A stretch of DNA of 64,000 nt from Paraburkholderia sabiae. Lineage in GTDB: Bacteria > Pseudomonadota > Gammaproteobacteria > Burkholderiales > Burkholderiaceae. The notes below the pieces were generated by a model. The model did not search any database and was not told the origin of the DNA. It saw nothing but the letters and a program-made list of their open reading frames with translations. Positions 56,248-64,000 of this stretch are shown in pieces. Every line of letters begins with the position of its first letter. The stretch's first letter is position 1. The stretch is taken from assembly GCF_030412785.1 (NCBI RefSeq), contig NZ_CP125295.1, positions 5,518,001-5,582,000 on the forward strand, given 5' to 3'. The translations under genes were made by a program, and so were the position numbers.

Positions 56248-59200
56248 TCACCACCGCAGCCGGTCGAAACGCCGCGTGTATTGCAGGTCCATCCCCTGGA
56301 ACGTCCCGCCGTACGCGGCCACCGACCAGTAGCGCGTCAGGTTCACGGTCGCCTTGACCGCGTTGCTCGCCGACTGCAAGCCCTGTTCGTAGCCGATCAC
56401 GAGCCACTCGCTGATCGCCTTCGACACCATCACCACCTGCGGGTCGGTCAGACCCACTTCGCTGCGCCCGATCGAGAATTCGTCGAGTCCGAATTCCTGC
56501 GCGATCCGCTTGCCGCTCGCACTGCCGAGCAGCGCCAGCGCCGTCGTCATCGTACTTTGCTGACCGACGTTGTTGCCCTGATCGGTGCCGTGACCGAACA
56601 GCAGCCATGACAGCTTTTCGTTGTCCGGCACGTTCGGCTCCGACACCAGCTTCGCGACGGGCGACTGGATCGTGCCCGTCACCTGCACGCCCGCTTCGAC
56701 CTGCTGGTTGCGCCGCATCGCGAGAATATTGATGCCCGGATTCGCGACCGGCCCGTTGAACGTGAAGAAGCCGTTCTCGATGCCGAGCTTCCGGCCAAAC
56801 GCCGTATAGGTCGAGCCTTCCGTCACGCGCACGTTGCCGACCGCACGCAGCGGCATATTCGGCGCGCTCAGCGCGGTAATCGTGCCGCGCAGGCCGACAT
56901 CCGCGCCCTGCCCGCGGAAACGGAATTTCTGGCCGAGATCGATATCGATATTGGCGCGCGGCGCGAACGGCCCAACCGGCTTGTTCGAATTGCCGACTTC
57001 CTGCGGCTTGCCGCTCGCCACCGATCCATCCGGGCGCACCACCACGATATCGTCGCCCAGACGCGGCTCGGATTTGTCGGGCATATCGAAGAGCGCGTGA
57101 TCGATCACGAACTTGCCATTGATCGCGAGACCGCCCTGCGTGCCCGCGTTCGCGACGCTCGCGCTGCCCGACATCGTCAGTTGCCGGTCAGGCGACGCGA
57201 ACAGTTCGAGCTTGTCGGCGACGATGCTCGCCGTCAGATCAGGCTCGGCGTTATCGAGCCGCACGCGGCCCGACGCGCGCAGCGTGCCCGTCGCGCCGTG
57301 GAACTCGACCTGCTGGAAATCGACGAGGTTTTCGGACAGCGCAATCCGCACGATGCCGTCCTTCAGCTGCACGCCAAGATCGACGAGGGTCGCGGAAATG
57401 CCGTCGCCGACCAGCGATCCCGACAGATTCGGTTTCGCGACCGTGCCGCCGAGCGCGAGCTTGAGCGCGAGATGCCCGTCGAGCAGATAACTCGGCCCGA
57501 ACAGGCCGCCCGTCGTTTTCAGCGACGGCACGTTCGCGTTGATCGAGCCCGTCAGCGGACCTTCCTCGTTGACGGTCAGCACGCCATCGCGCGGCACGAG
57601 CGTCGTGTGTGCCGACGCATCGATCACGCCGATGCGGCTCGCCTGCGCGTGCACGGTCGCGTTCAGCTGGTTGCCGCCGCTGAAATCCGCGCGCGCGGCG
57701 ATGTCGGTGATGCCGAGCGGCGCGAAGCCGCGCCCCACTTCGATCGTGATGTCGCCGCCGCGCCGTTTCAGCTCGATATGGCCCGTCGCCGTGTCGGCGA
57801 GCGCGAAGTCCCAGTTGCCGTCGAACACGAGGTCGGTCTTGAGCGTCGACGGCACGCCCGTGAACTCCTGGCGCAGTTCGAGCATGCGCGCCACCGATAC
57901 GCCCGTCAGCGTGCCCGCCGAACGGATGCGCCCACGATCGAGCGCGAACGACTTCAGATCGAGCACGGCGCCTTCGAGCGTGAAGCGCGTCGCCCCGAGC
58001 GTGACGCGGCCGCCGCCAGCGCTGACCGTAAGCGGCGACTCCATGTTCAGCGCGGGCGTACCCTTGTTCGACAGGCGCGTGACCGTGCCGTCCCAGTGCG
58101 TGCCGTCGCGGGCGTCGGTGAGCTTGCCGTTCGCGGCCACGGCCAGGTCGAGCGGCCGGCCCTGCAGCGTGCCCGTCGCGGCGGCATCGAGCGTGTGCTT
58201 CGCGCGCGTGCCGTTCAGGCGCGCGGTGAGCGCGTTCAGTTCGACGCCCGCCGCGCTGACGTTGCGCGCGTCCGTCGTGAAGTTCATCGCGCCGTTGGCG
58301 CCGTCGCGCAACTCGGCGTGTCCTTCCGCATGACCGACCTTGTTCGAGCCGAAGACGACGCTGTCCGCCTTGTAGTCGAGCGCGACGTTCGGATGTTCGA
58401 ACGTGCCCGTCACGTCGCCCTGCGCCGCGACGAGGCCGGCGAGGCCGAAGCCGAGCCGCTCCAGTTCCGGCGCGTCGACATGAAAACGCAGACGATCGCC
58501 GCGCGCGCCGAAGCTGCCTTGCAGATCGACCTGATTGCCCGCCACCGACAGGTTCGCGCGGCTCGGCAGAATGCGCGAGCCGGCCAGCTGGATGGTGCCG
58601 CTGCCCGTCATCGGCAGGCCGTCGTAGACGCTTTCGCCGAGCTTGAATTCAGCCTTCGTCGTGAAGGTCGGCGCGAGCAGGCCGGTTGCCGTCAGCGTGC
58701 CGTTCACGCGCGCTTCGATCTTGCGCGAAGCGGGCGCTTTCGCTGCCGTTTTTACTTTCGGTGATGTTTTCGGCGCGTTTGTCTGCGTGCGCTTGCCTTT
58801 GCCTTTTGCCGCGCCGGCGCTGGAAGGCGCTGCGGTATGCGAAGGCGTCTGTGTCGTCAGCAACAACGGATCGAAGTCCTTCAACGTCGCCTTCAGGTTG
58901 TACGTCGAGCTGGCGTCGCGCTTGATTGCGCCGCTGAGATCGATGCGTCCCTTGCCGGCGCTCACACGCACGTCGTTGAAGCTCGTGCGCGCGCGGTCGA
59001 GCGTGATCTTGCCCTGCGCACGCAGCGACGCCTTCGGATCGTTCAGATCGAGCGTGACGCTCTGCACGTCGTCGTTCAGACGAATCGAGACGGGACCGGC
59101 GAACTGCGTCGGCCGCACACTCGACTGCAGCGCGTTCAGATCGAGCTTCGCGACGTTCAGATCGAACTGGCCGCGCTTGCCCATCAGCGCGCCGCCGCCC

Positions 59201-60552
59201 GTAATCGTCGCTTCCTTGACGAGTCGAACGTTGAGATTCGAAATGCGCTGCGCTTTCGCGTCGAGTTGCACGTCGGCGTGCGCGTCGATCAGCGGCAGCA
59301 GATGCTGGTCGATCGAGCCGGGCTTCGCGTTCACGATCGATACCTGACCGCGTACCGCAAAACCCTGCGGGCGGTGTTCGGCGTTGGCTTCTGCTTGCGA
59401 TGCGGCAGCGGGCGCGCTGGCGAGCGTTGAAGCGCTGGCGAGGATGGCGCCGCTTGCTGCGCTTGCTGACTTCGCTGAACTGGCTGAACGCGCCGGTTTC
59501 ACACCACTCGCCGCGCTCGCCGCCGAACTTGCCGAACTGGCGGCAACCGCCGCGCTCGCAATACTTGCTGCATCCTCCCCCTGCACCGGCTGCAACTCCG
59601 CGCGCACGGCGAGATCCGCCAGCGGCGCGCCCGGCGCGAATGCCTGCGGATTGACGTGGTCGAACGTCAGCGTCGCGCGCTGCAGCGGCACCTCCGCGAA
59701 CGGCGTCGCTTCGACGCGCGCGTGGCCCGTCAGCTTCATCCCCGTCGCGTCGAGTTCGGCGATCAGCGTTTCGAGCGAGCCCGACAGATGCGCGCGCACC
59801 TGCACCGCCTCGTCGTTGACCTTGCCGGAATATCCGGCGTCGCCCGTCAGCGGAAACGGGTGCATGCCGTCGAGCTTCGCCGCCGCCGTCACCGCGCCGA
59901 ACGGCGTATCGAGGCGGTCGACGGAAGCCTCGTGATGACGGCCGTCGCTGCGTCCGTGGAACAGCAGACGCCCATATTCGGACGTCGACGCGCCCTCGTG
60001 CAGCACGAGTTTCCCGACGCTCAGATCGCGCACGGCCAGTTGCAGCGGCAGGCGCAGATCCTTCGGCAGGCTCATCGGCTCGGACTTCGACGTGGACGGC
60101 GCGATGCGCGCGTCGACGGTGCCGATGTGCAGATAATCGACGATGAAACGCCAGGGCTTGTCGTCGAGCGCCCAGCGTCCGTCGATACGATCGATGCGGA
60201 TATCCGTGCCGCTGCCGTCGAGACTGCGCCAGCGCACATCGCGCATGTGCAGCCCCGTCGCAATCGAGCCGCCGTCGAGCTTGCCTTCGAGCTGTCCGTG
60301 CAGCAGCTTCACGGCCGCCTGCCACGCGTACGCGGTGCCGCGCTCGGTCACGACGACGCCATACAGCAAGCCGCCGACGATCGCGACGATCATCAACGGC
60401 GCGAAGATCGCCCACGCGATCACCTTCCACAGCCTGCGCCGCGGCTTGCGCGGAGGCGGCGGCGCGTCCGAACCCTCCGGCCCGCGCGGCGGCTCGCCGG
60501 GCGGCATACCGGACGGGTTTTCGGATGAATTCGCGGATGGGTCCGTCGTCAT
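56248..60552 (-). CDS. tamB: Translocation and assembly module subunit TamB
   Basis: This 1434-residue inner-membrane-anchored periplasmic protein spans the envelope and works with TamA in outer-membrane protein assembly or lipid transport. A Pro/Gly/Arg-rich cytoplasmic start leads to one membrane helix (IAWAIFAPLMIVAIVGGLLYG, about 50-70, split here as IAWAIFAPLMIV and AIVGGLLYG), a long beta-helical region and the C-terminal TamB domain (DUF490) ending in LQYTRRFDRLRW. An Ala/Ser-rich low-complexity insert lies at about 325-392. ATG 60552 follows a weaker TTG. tamA stops 17 bases upstream. Confidence 0.93.
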   Translation of the reverse strand: MTTDPSANSSENPSGMPPGEPPRGPEGSDAPPPPRKPRRRLWKVIAWAIFAPLMIVAIVGGLLYGVVVTERGTAYAWQAAVKLLHGQLEGKLDGGSIATGLHMRDVRWRSLDGSGTDIRIDRIDGRWALDDKPWRFIVDYLHIGTVDARIAPSTSKSEPMSLPKDLRLPLQLAVRDLSVGKLVLHEGASTSEYGRLLFHGRSDGRHHEASVDRLDTPFGAVTAAAKLDGMHPFPLTGDAGYSGKVNDEAVQVRAHLSGSLETLIAELDATGMKLTGHARVEATPFAEVPLQRATLTFDHVNPQAFAPGAPLADLAVRAELQPVQGEDAASIASAAVAASSASSAASAASGVKPARSASSAKSASAASGAILASASTLASAPAAASQAEANAEHRPQGFAVRGQVSIVNAKPGSIDQHLLPLIDAHADVQLDAKAQRISNLNVRLVKEATITGGGALMGKRGQFDLNVAKLDLNALQSSVRPTQFAGPVSIRLNDDVQSVTLDLNDPKASLRAQGKITLDRARTSFNDVRVSAGKGRIDLSGAIKRDASSTYNLKATLKDFDPLLLTTQTPSHTAAPSSAGAAKGKGKRTQTNAPKTSPKVKTAAKAPASRKIEARVNGTLTATGLLAPTFTTKAEFKLGESVYDGLPMTGSGTIQLAGSRILPSRANLSVAGNQVDLQGSFGARGDRLRFHVDAPELERLGFGLAGLVAAQGDVTGTFEHPNVALDYKADSVVFGSNKVGHAEGHAELRDGANGAMNFTTDARNVSAAGVELNALTARLNGTRAKHTLDAAATGTLQGRPLDLAVAANGKLTDARDGTHWDGTVTRLSNKGTPALNMESPLTVSAGGGRVTLGATRFTLEGAVLDLKSFALDRGRIRSAGTLTGVSVARMLELRQEFTGVPSTLKTDLVFDGNWDFALADTATGHIELKRRGGDITIEVGRGFAPLGITDIAARADFSGGNQLNATVHAQASRIGVIDASAHTTLVPRDGVLTVNEEGPLTGSINANVPSLKTTGGLFGPSYLLDGHLALKLALGGTVAKPNLSGSLVGDGISATLVDLGVQLKDGIVRIALSENLVDFQQVEFHGATGTLRASGRVRLDNAEPDLTASIVADKLELFASPDRQLTMSGSASVANAGTQGGLAINGKFVIDHALFDMPDKSEPRLGDDIVVVRPDGSVASGKPQEVGNSNKPVGPFAPRANIDIDLGQKFRFRGQGADVGLRGTITALSAPNMPLRAVGNVRVTEGSTYTAFGRKLGIENGFFTFNGPVANPGINILAMRRNQQVEAGVQVTGTIQSPVAKLVSEPNVPDNEKLSWLLFGHGTDQGNNVGQQSTMTTALALLGSASGKRIAQEFGLDEFSIGRSEVGLTDPQVVMVSKAISEWLVIGYEQGLQSASNAVKATVNLTRYWSVAAYGGTFQGMDLQYTRRFDRLRW

Positions 60553-60568
60553 GCTCAAAGTTGTGATG

Positions 60569-62347
60569 TCAGAACGCGATGCCGAGCGTCAGATACGGCC
60601 GCACGCTGCGGTTGCGCGTGCCGTACGCGATGTCGATATTCACCGGGCCGACCGGGCTGCGCCAGCGCGCGCCCACGCCGACGCCCGGATAGAAGACCTT
60701 TTCGCCCCATGCGTCGGTGGCCGTGCCGATGTCGAAGAACGCGGCCGCGCCCCAGTCGCGGTTGAACCAGTGCTGATATTCGGAAGTGGCCGTCACGAGG
60801 TACTTGGTCGGCAGAATCGAACCGCCGACGTTGTTACCGATACTCTGATAGCCGTAACCGCGCACCGAATTCGACCCGCCCGCACGAAACAGCAGCGAGG
60901 CAGGGACGCCACTCGACGGCCCGCTCGTGAACACGCCGCCCAGCTCCGCTCGAAACAGGACGAGGTCGCGCGCGCCGACGGGCAGGTACTGCTGGCCGCG
61001 CGCATAGCCGCGGATGAAAGTCTGGTCGGTGAGCGCACCCTTCACGGCAAAGCCTGCCTCGACGTGAATCAGGTTGCCCGAGCGCGGGAACAGCGGATCG
61101 TCGGTATTGCGGCGCGTCCACGACCACGCGGGCACGAGCGCGCGGCTCGTGGTCGGCGCCTGGGTGTTCTGGTCCAGCCTGTCCTGGTAGTACAGGATCG
61201 AATACGCGTAGTCGATGTACTGCGAGGTCCGGGTTCGCTGCAAGCCCGCGCGCAAGCTGTAGATACGCGTATCGGACACGTTCGTGCTGGTGTACGACAC
61301 CAGCGCGCTGTTGGTCCAGCCGCGCTGGCCGGGCGGCATCGCGAGCGTCACCTGGCCGTACTGCTGGATCTGGTCGAGCCGGCCCGCGACGGTGAACGGC
61401 CACGCCGCGCCGAACGTGTCGAGATACGAATACGAGCCCTGCACATGCGCGCCCGTGTCCGTCGAATAGCCGACGCCGCCGCGGATGCTGTTGTACGGAT
61501 ACTCGCTGACCTTCACGTGGACGGGCGTTTCGAGCGGCTTTTCGGTGTCGTTGCCGACGTCGATCGCGACGCTCGCGTAGTACGGCGTGTTCTGCAACTG
61601 GCGCTGCAGTTCGGTCACGCGCTGCACGTCGTAGACTTCGCCCGGCGAGATCGGATTCACGTTTTCGATGATGCGCTCCGGGTAGCGCCGCGGACCCGAT
61701 ACATCGAGCCCGCCCATCGTGAAAGTCGGACCGCTGTCGAAGGTGACGGACAGCTTCGCGTCGTGCGTGCGCGGATCGATCCGCGCTTCCGAACGGTAGA
61801 TCTTCGCGCCCAGATAGCGGCGAGATTGCAGCGCCTTGAGCGCCGCGTCCTTCGCATCGTCCCAGTCGCCCTGCGTGAACGGATCGCCTTCGTGCAGCGA
61901 GAACGCGAAGCGGGTCTTGTTCTCCTGCTCGGGATCTTCCGTCAGCACGGGGCCGCGAAACGACAGCGAAATCGAAGAAATGGTCGTGCGCGGGCCGGGA
62001 TCGACGGATACGCGCACGACCTTTTTATCGTCGATGGTGCGCACGTCGGTTCGCACGACGGGTGTGAAATAGCCTTCCGTCGACGCGAGATCGCGCACCT
62101 GCTGCGGCGTCGCCGTCACGAGGAAATCGAACTGCTCGGGGCTGATGTCCTCGCGTTTCGCGAAACGGGAAATGTCCAGGTGCTCTTCGAGCAGCTTGCG
62201 CAGCGCGCGCGGCTCGGCCTCGACATCGACCTTGTACGTCGGCTTCACGCGCGCGGCCCAGGCGTGCGTCGTCACGAGCAGCAGCGCGCAGAATCCGCAC
62301 GACAGACAGGCGCGCAGCAGCGTCGCGCCAAACGATGCGCGCCGCAT
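60569..62347 (-). CDS. tamA: Translocation and assembly module subunit TamA (Omp85 family)
   Basis: The protein (592 aa) is an outer-membrane beta-barrel partner of TamB. After a signal peptide (ALLLVTTHAWAA) come POTRA domains (about 30-260; FALHEGDPF-type segment FSLHEGDPFTQGDWDDAK) and a C-terminal 16-strand barrel with the Omp85 motif VRGYGYQSIG and the terminal aromatic in YLTLGIAF. The ATG at 62347 places the signal peptide at the start; a GTG six codons upstream is possible. It is the first gene of tamA-tamB. Confidence 0.93.
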   Translation of the reverse strand: MRRASFGATLLRACLSCGFCALLLVTTHAWAARVKPTYKVDVEAEPRALRKLLEEHLDISRFAKREDISPEQFDFLVTATPQQVRDLASTEGYFTPVVRTDVRTIDDKKVVRVSVDPGPRTTISSISLSFRGPVLTEDPEQENKTRFAFSLHEGDPFTQGDWDDAKDAALKALQSRRYLGAKIYRSEARIDPRTHDAKLSVTFDSGPTFTMGGLDVSGPRRYPERIIENVNPISPGEVYDVQRVTELQRQLQNTPYYASVAIDVGNDTEKPLETPVHVKVSEYPYNSIRGGVGYSTDTGAHVQGSYSYLDTFGAAWPFTVAGRLDQIQQYGQVTLAMPPGQRGWTNSALVSYTSTNVSDTRIYSLRAGLQRTRTSQYIDYAYSILYYQDRLDQNTQAPTTSRALVPAWSWTRRNTDDPLFPRSGNLIHVEAGFAVKGALTDQTFIRGYARGQQYLPVGARDLVLFRAELGGVFTSGPSSGVPASLLFRAGGSNSVRGYGYQSIGNNVGGSILPTKYLVTATSEYQHWFNRDWGAAAFFDIGTATDAWGEKVFYPGVGVGARWRSPVGPVNIDIAYGTRNRSVRPYLTLGIAF

Positions 62348-62728
62348 CGCGCGTCCGTCCGTCACTGTGCTTTCGCTGCGGCGCCTGAACGACCGCTCGA
62401 TGGCCCACCCCGCCAAACAAGACCTCCGGCTCTTTTGACGCCTGGTTGAAGAATGCCGACACCCGGCGCCGCCAGGACAGACGTGGCGCGGGGGAACGAG
62501 CGCTATTTGAACACATCGGCGGCGACGCGCACCCGACAGGCACGCGCCGCGCCGTGCCCGCCAGCAAGGCAAAACGCGCGCCCGCCTTTGACGCCGCCCG
62601 CCGGACGCGGTTCCGCCGACTTTTCACTTGACTGGCACGGGCTTGCGGTAAAATCCTGTTCTGCACCAACGGCCCCGCTCCAGACGCACATTCCGGGCGC
62701 CGTCATCTCCATTCACGGACGTCGAGCC
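62348..62728. other. Divergent region between tamA and the DUF3460 gene
   Basis: 381 bases that hold promoters in both directions. The plus-strand promoter at 62628-62654 is listed separately. No gene or repeat was recognised. Confidence 0.45.
62628..62654 (+). promoter_or_regulatory. Putative promoter of DUF3460-scpA
   Basis: TTGACT (62628-62633) and TAAAAT (62649-62654), 15 bases apart, preceded by a T-rich stretch. Spacing is slightly short for sigma-70 but both hexamers are good. Confidence 0.55.
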
Positions 62729-62914
62729 ATGTATCAATCGGATATCACGCAGTTCCTGAATCAACTGAAGCAGCAAAAGCCCACTCTCGAAGACGAGCAG
62801 CGCCGCGGCCGCGCCCTGCTGTGGGACAAGCAGCCGATCGACCTCGACGAACGCGCGTCCAATCAGGCTGCACGCGTGCAGCAGACCTCGTACGTCTACT
62901 ACCAGAACTTTTAA
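62729..62914 (+). CDS. DUF3460 family small protein
   Basis: This 61-residue protein (MYQSDITQFLNQLKQQKPTL at its start, ending VYYQNF) belongs to DUF3460, a short family largely restricted to Burkholderiales, with no known function. It lies directly before scpA: its TAA stop is followed at once by the scpA GTG, so the genes are surely cotranscribed and probably coupled. Confidence 0.88.
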   Translation: MYQSDITQFLNQLKQQKPTLEDEQRRGRALLWDKQPIDLDERASNQAARVQQTSYVYYQNF

Positions 62915-63787
62915 GTGACCACTGCCGACGAGGCCCGCGCCGCATCGGAACAATCCGACGCAGCGCTCGCCACGCCCGCCACCGATTCGACGACCAACAC
63001 CGTCGACGGCATCGCTTTCGCTCGCCTGTACGGCGAGCCGCTCTTCAAGCTGCCGCAGGATCTGTACATCCCGCCCGACGCGCTCGAAGTCTTTCTCGAG
63101 ACTTTCGAAGGCCCGCTGGACCTGTTGCTGTACCTGATCCGCAAGCAGAACTTCAACGTGCTCGACATTCCGATGGCCGATGTGACGGCCCAGTATCTCG
63201 GCTATGTCGAACAGCTGCGCAAGACCAATCTCGAACTCGCCGCCGAATATCTGCTGATGGCGGCCATGCTCATCGAGATCAAATCGCGCATGCTGCTGCC
63301 CGTGAAGAAGGCGGATACGGGCGAGGAAGCGGAAGACCCGCGCGCCGAGCTGGTGCGCCGCCTGCTCGAATACGAGCAGATGAAGCTCGCCGCGCAGCGC
63401 CTCGACCACCTGCCGCAGCTCGGGCGCGACTTCCTGCGCGCCGACGTGTACATCGAGCAGAGCATCTCGCCGCGCTTTCCCGACGTCGACACGGACGACC
63501 TGCGTTCCGCGTGGGCCGACGTGATCAAGCGCGCGAAGCTCGTCCAGCATCACAAGATTTCGCGCGAGGAACTGTCCGTGCGCGAACACATGAGCGTGAT
63601 CCTGCGCCGCCTGCAGAACGCGCGCTTCATGGAGTTCTCCGAGCTGTTCGACACGACGCGCGGCGTGCCCGTCGTGGTCGTGAACTTCATCGCGATGCTC
63701 GAACTGTCGCGTGAATCGTTGATCGAGATCACGCAGGCCGAGCCGTTCGCGCCGATTTACGTGCGGCTCGCCTATCTGCCCGCCTGA
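62915..63787 (+). CDS. scpA: Segregation and condensation protein A
   Basis: The kleisin subunit (290 aa) joins SMC/MksB-type ATPase heads in chromosome condensation. The N-terminal kleisin motif is FEGPLDLLLYLIRKQNFNVL, followed by AAEYLLMAAMLIEIKSRMLLP, and the C-terminal winged helix lies near VREHMSVILRRLQNARFMEF. The start is GTG 62915, next to the DUF3460 stop codon. The first 45 residues are Ala/Thr-rich and poorly structured. scpB is not visible downstream within the window. Confidence 0.93.
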   Translation: MTTADEARAASEQSDAALATPATDSTTNTVDGIAFARLYGEPLFKLPQDLYIPPDALEVFLETFEGPLDLLLYLIRKQNFNVLDIPMADVTAQYLGYVEQLRKTNLELAAEYLLMAAMLIEIKSRMLLPVKKADTGEEAEDPRAELVRRLLEYEQMKLAAQRLDHLPQLGRDFLRADVYIEQSISPRFPDVDTDDLRSAWADVIKRAKLVQHHKISREELSVREHMSVILRRLQNARFMEFSELFDTTRGVPVVVVNFIAMLELSRESLIEITQAEPFAPIYVRLAYLPA

Positions 63788-64000
63788 CAGGCTGCCGGGC
63801 GTGCGGGCGAACCGTTGCACGACGCCATGGCCGCGCCCTGACGCACCGGCAATTCGCCCCACTATCCAGGATTCCAGGCGTTTACCCGGCTGCCCGGAAT
63901 CGGTGCAGCGCGACAATAAATCCACTACAATCCGGCGCTTTGAAGCCGTCCCCGGACGGCCCGTCCAGCGGCTGGCCTCTCCCGGCCTCGTGTGGACTTT
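63788..64000 (+). other. Intergenic region after scpA
   Basis: 213 bases to the window end. A TACAAT hexamer preceded by AATAAATCC lies at about 63925-63932 and may be the -10 of the next gene (outside the window). No terminator was recognised. Confidence 0.35.

Overview
The window is a GC-rich chromosomal segment of a beta-proteobacterium of the family Burkholderiaceae, most likely Paraburkholderia or a close relative such as Caballeronia or Burkholderia. This rests on gene content and order (fused hemDX next to hemC, hemY and ppc; glnB after nadE; a DUF3460 gene before scpA; Burkholderia-type porin; EnvZ/OmpR-like pair) and on codon use. It is a core-genome, mostly housekeeping region with two copies of one insertion sequence and two copies of a long palindromic repeat. 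I found no tRNA, rRNA, CRISPR array or prophage.

Layout. 1-2.1 kb: the end of one lipoprotein gene and a complete tandem paralogue, then IS copy 1. 2.2-5.3 kb: a two-gene ABC importer (ATPase and double permease) on the minus strand. 6.0-8.1 kb: a diguanylate cyclase and a small unknown protein. 8.2-11.1 kb: a two-component system divergent from a Spy/CpxP-like periplasmic protein, with GTAAC repeats between them. 11.1-15.6 kb: pirin, then a basic-amino-acid ABC importer operon. 16.2-17.3 kb: a porin. 17.5-20.1 kb: glnB and nadE. 20.4-23.6 kb: small genes and ppa. 23.9-27.7 kb: aldehyde dehydrogenase, SDR dehydrogenase and MFS transporter. 28.3-32.6 kb: hemC-hemDX-hemY. 32.9-36.0 kb: ppc. 36.7-39.9 kb: methyltransferase, divergent MmyB-type regulator, argH. 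40.1-43.8 kb: bestrophin-like protein, a CsgG/DUF4810/DUF799 lipoprotein operon and an LprI-like protein. 43.8-48.8 kb: a basic-amino-acid decarboxylase, dcd, a degenerate SodC-like lipoprotein and an Mrp/ApbC ATPase. 49.1-52.5 kb: an OmpA-like lipoprotein and metG. 52.5-54.0 kb: IS copy 2. 54.2-56.2 kb: an HMW1C-type N-glycosyltransferase. 56.2-62.3 kb: tamA-tamB. 62.7-63.8 kb: a DUF3460 gene and scpA.

Most notable. (1) Both IS4-family copies (1429 bp, one base different) sit in the stem-loop of an intrinsic terminator, and each duplicated a 12-bp self-complementary target. (2) Two roughly 520-bp imperfect palindromic elements, each arm carrying its own 32-bp palindrome, fill the spaces between two pairs of convergent genes. 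They share an asymmetric centre, in opposite orientations, and the 3' ends of the flanking genes show relaxed codon use. (3) A GT41 cytoplasmic N-glycosyltransferase stands without a visible adhesin partner. (4) A SodC-like lipoprotein has lost most of its metal ligands. Positions given for residues are counted or estimated by eye.
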